The position numbers and the translations under genes are program-made. From contig JALOPA010000011.1 of NCBI GenBank assembly GCA_025454125.1, positions 1 through 12,233 of the forward strand: 12,233 nt of DNA, in the 5' to 3' direction. The stretch comes from Thermodesulfobacteriota bacterium (GTDB lineage Bacteria > Desulfobacterota > DSM-4660 > Desulfatiglandales > HGW-15). Of the stretch, positions 11,880-12,233 are shown one piece after another; position 1 is the stretch's first letter, and every line of letters begins with the position of its first letter. Under the pieces are notes generated by a model. That model searched no databases, had not been told where the DNA came from, and saw only the letters and a list, made by a program, of their open reading frames with translations.

Positions 11880-12233
11880 AAAGATATCTCTGTAGTCGCC
11901 GGCCCGCATGCGGTCCTCGCGGCGTCTCAGAATCCTTCTCCGATCTCCCTCTTTAGGAACCCGCTCCCTCCCCTTGAGCATGAGGGCCACGACCAGGCCC
12001 AGAATCAGAACCGCCTGGAGCAATCCCAGGATCCCCTCCACAACCTTCTGATCCATGATGATGAAAGCGCTCATGCCCAGGCAGACAGAGATGGTGGAGA
12101 TGATAAAAACCACTTCCTTTCGCGCAAAGCCGAGGAAAAGGAGCCGGTGATGCAGATGATCCTTGTTCACACAGGTGAGCAGTTCCGTGAAACTCCTTGC
12201 CTGGCGATTCTTGATCCGCGAGAGATTCACGTA
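11871..12233 (-). CDS. WecA/MraY-like polyprenyl-phosphate sugar-1-phosphate transferase, C-terminal part
   Basis: The last 120 residues of a protein whose start lies beyond the window. KDHLHHRLLFLGFARKEVV (about 24-42) is the conserved cytoplasmic D-x-HLHHRL loop of WecA/TagO-type enzymes, which load a sugar-1-phosphate from a UDP-sugar onto undecaprenyl phosphate to begin O-antigen or other surface polysaccharides. Two membrane segments follow (about 41-60 and 66-86), then a highly charged cytoplasmic tail rich in Arg (GDRRRILRRREDRMR). The catalytic DD residues of the N-terminal part are not in view. The TAG stop (11873-11871) overlaps the end of rsmG. The choice between WecA-like and MraY-like is made from the HLHHRL motif. 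Confidence 0.88.
   Translation of the reverse strand, partial: YVNLSRIKNRQARSFTELLTCVNKDHLHHRLLFLGFARKEVVFIISTISVCLGMSAFIIMDQKVVEGILGLLQAVLILGLVVALMLKGRERVPKEGDRRRILRRREDRMRAGDYRDIFSG

Overview
The window looks like an ordinary chromosomal stretch of a Gram-negative bacterium with fairly high G+C. An outer-membrane Slp-type lipoprotein and a peptidoglycan-recycling NagZ point to a diderm cell. The protein flavour points to the former Deltaproteobacteria (Desulfobacterota): a DUF523-YbgA fusion, a methyltransferase carrying a C-terminal zinc ribbon, and gaps filled with degenerate GTGAC-type and GGTACA-type repeats. That taxonomic placement is inference from familiarity, not from a search.

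Layout. 1-483 is the ATPase end of a sensor histidine kinase cut by the window edge. 484-665 is a 182-bp inverted-repeat element. A strong promoter (732-760) follows and drives a lone FAD-dependent oxidoreductase (794-2182), which overlaps tail-to-tail with mutY on the minus strand (2173-3276). A palindromic repeat pair (3324-3393) precedes an Slp-family lipoprotein gene (3526-4092). On the minus strand, an FMN split-barrel gene (6009-5569) is translationally coupled to a class II-like photolyase gene (5572-4103). A palindrome and a second copy of the repeat pair lie in the divergent gap before the DUF523-YbgA gene (6251-7201). A large imperfect hairpin fills the convergent gap to a methyltransferase/zinc-ribbon gene (8439-7378), whose leader holds a promoter and an intrinsic terminator directly before the ribosome binding site. 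A second FMN split-barrel gene (8683-9084) and nagZ (9194-10258) follow on the plus strand. After another repeat-filled gap come an RluA-type pseudouridine synthase (11155-10502), rsmG (11175-11879) and the end of a WecA/MraY-like sugar-phosphate transferase (12233-11871).

Organisation. Strand switches at almost every gene, so most are single-gene units; the only clear operon is the FMN split-barrel/photolyase pair. Themes that recur are DNA repair (MutY, photolyase, perhaps YbgA), rRNA modification (RluA type, RsmG) and envelope (Slp, NagZ, WecA-like). I see no defence island, CRISPR array, transposase, phage gene or tRNA. The points most worth a second look are the attenuator-like leader of the methyltransferase gene, the methyltransferase/zinc-ribbon fusion, the photolyase neighbourhood, and the several families of hairpin-forming repeats, one of which supplies the end of nagZ.
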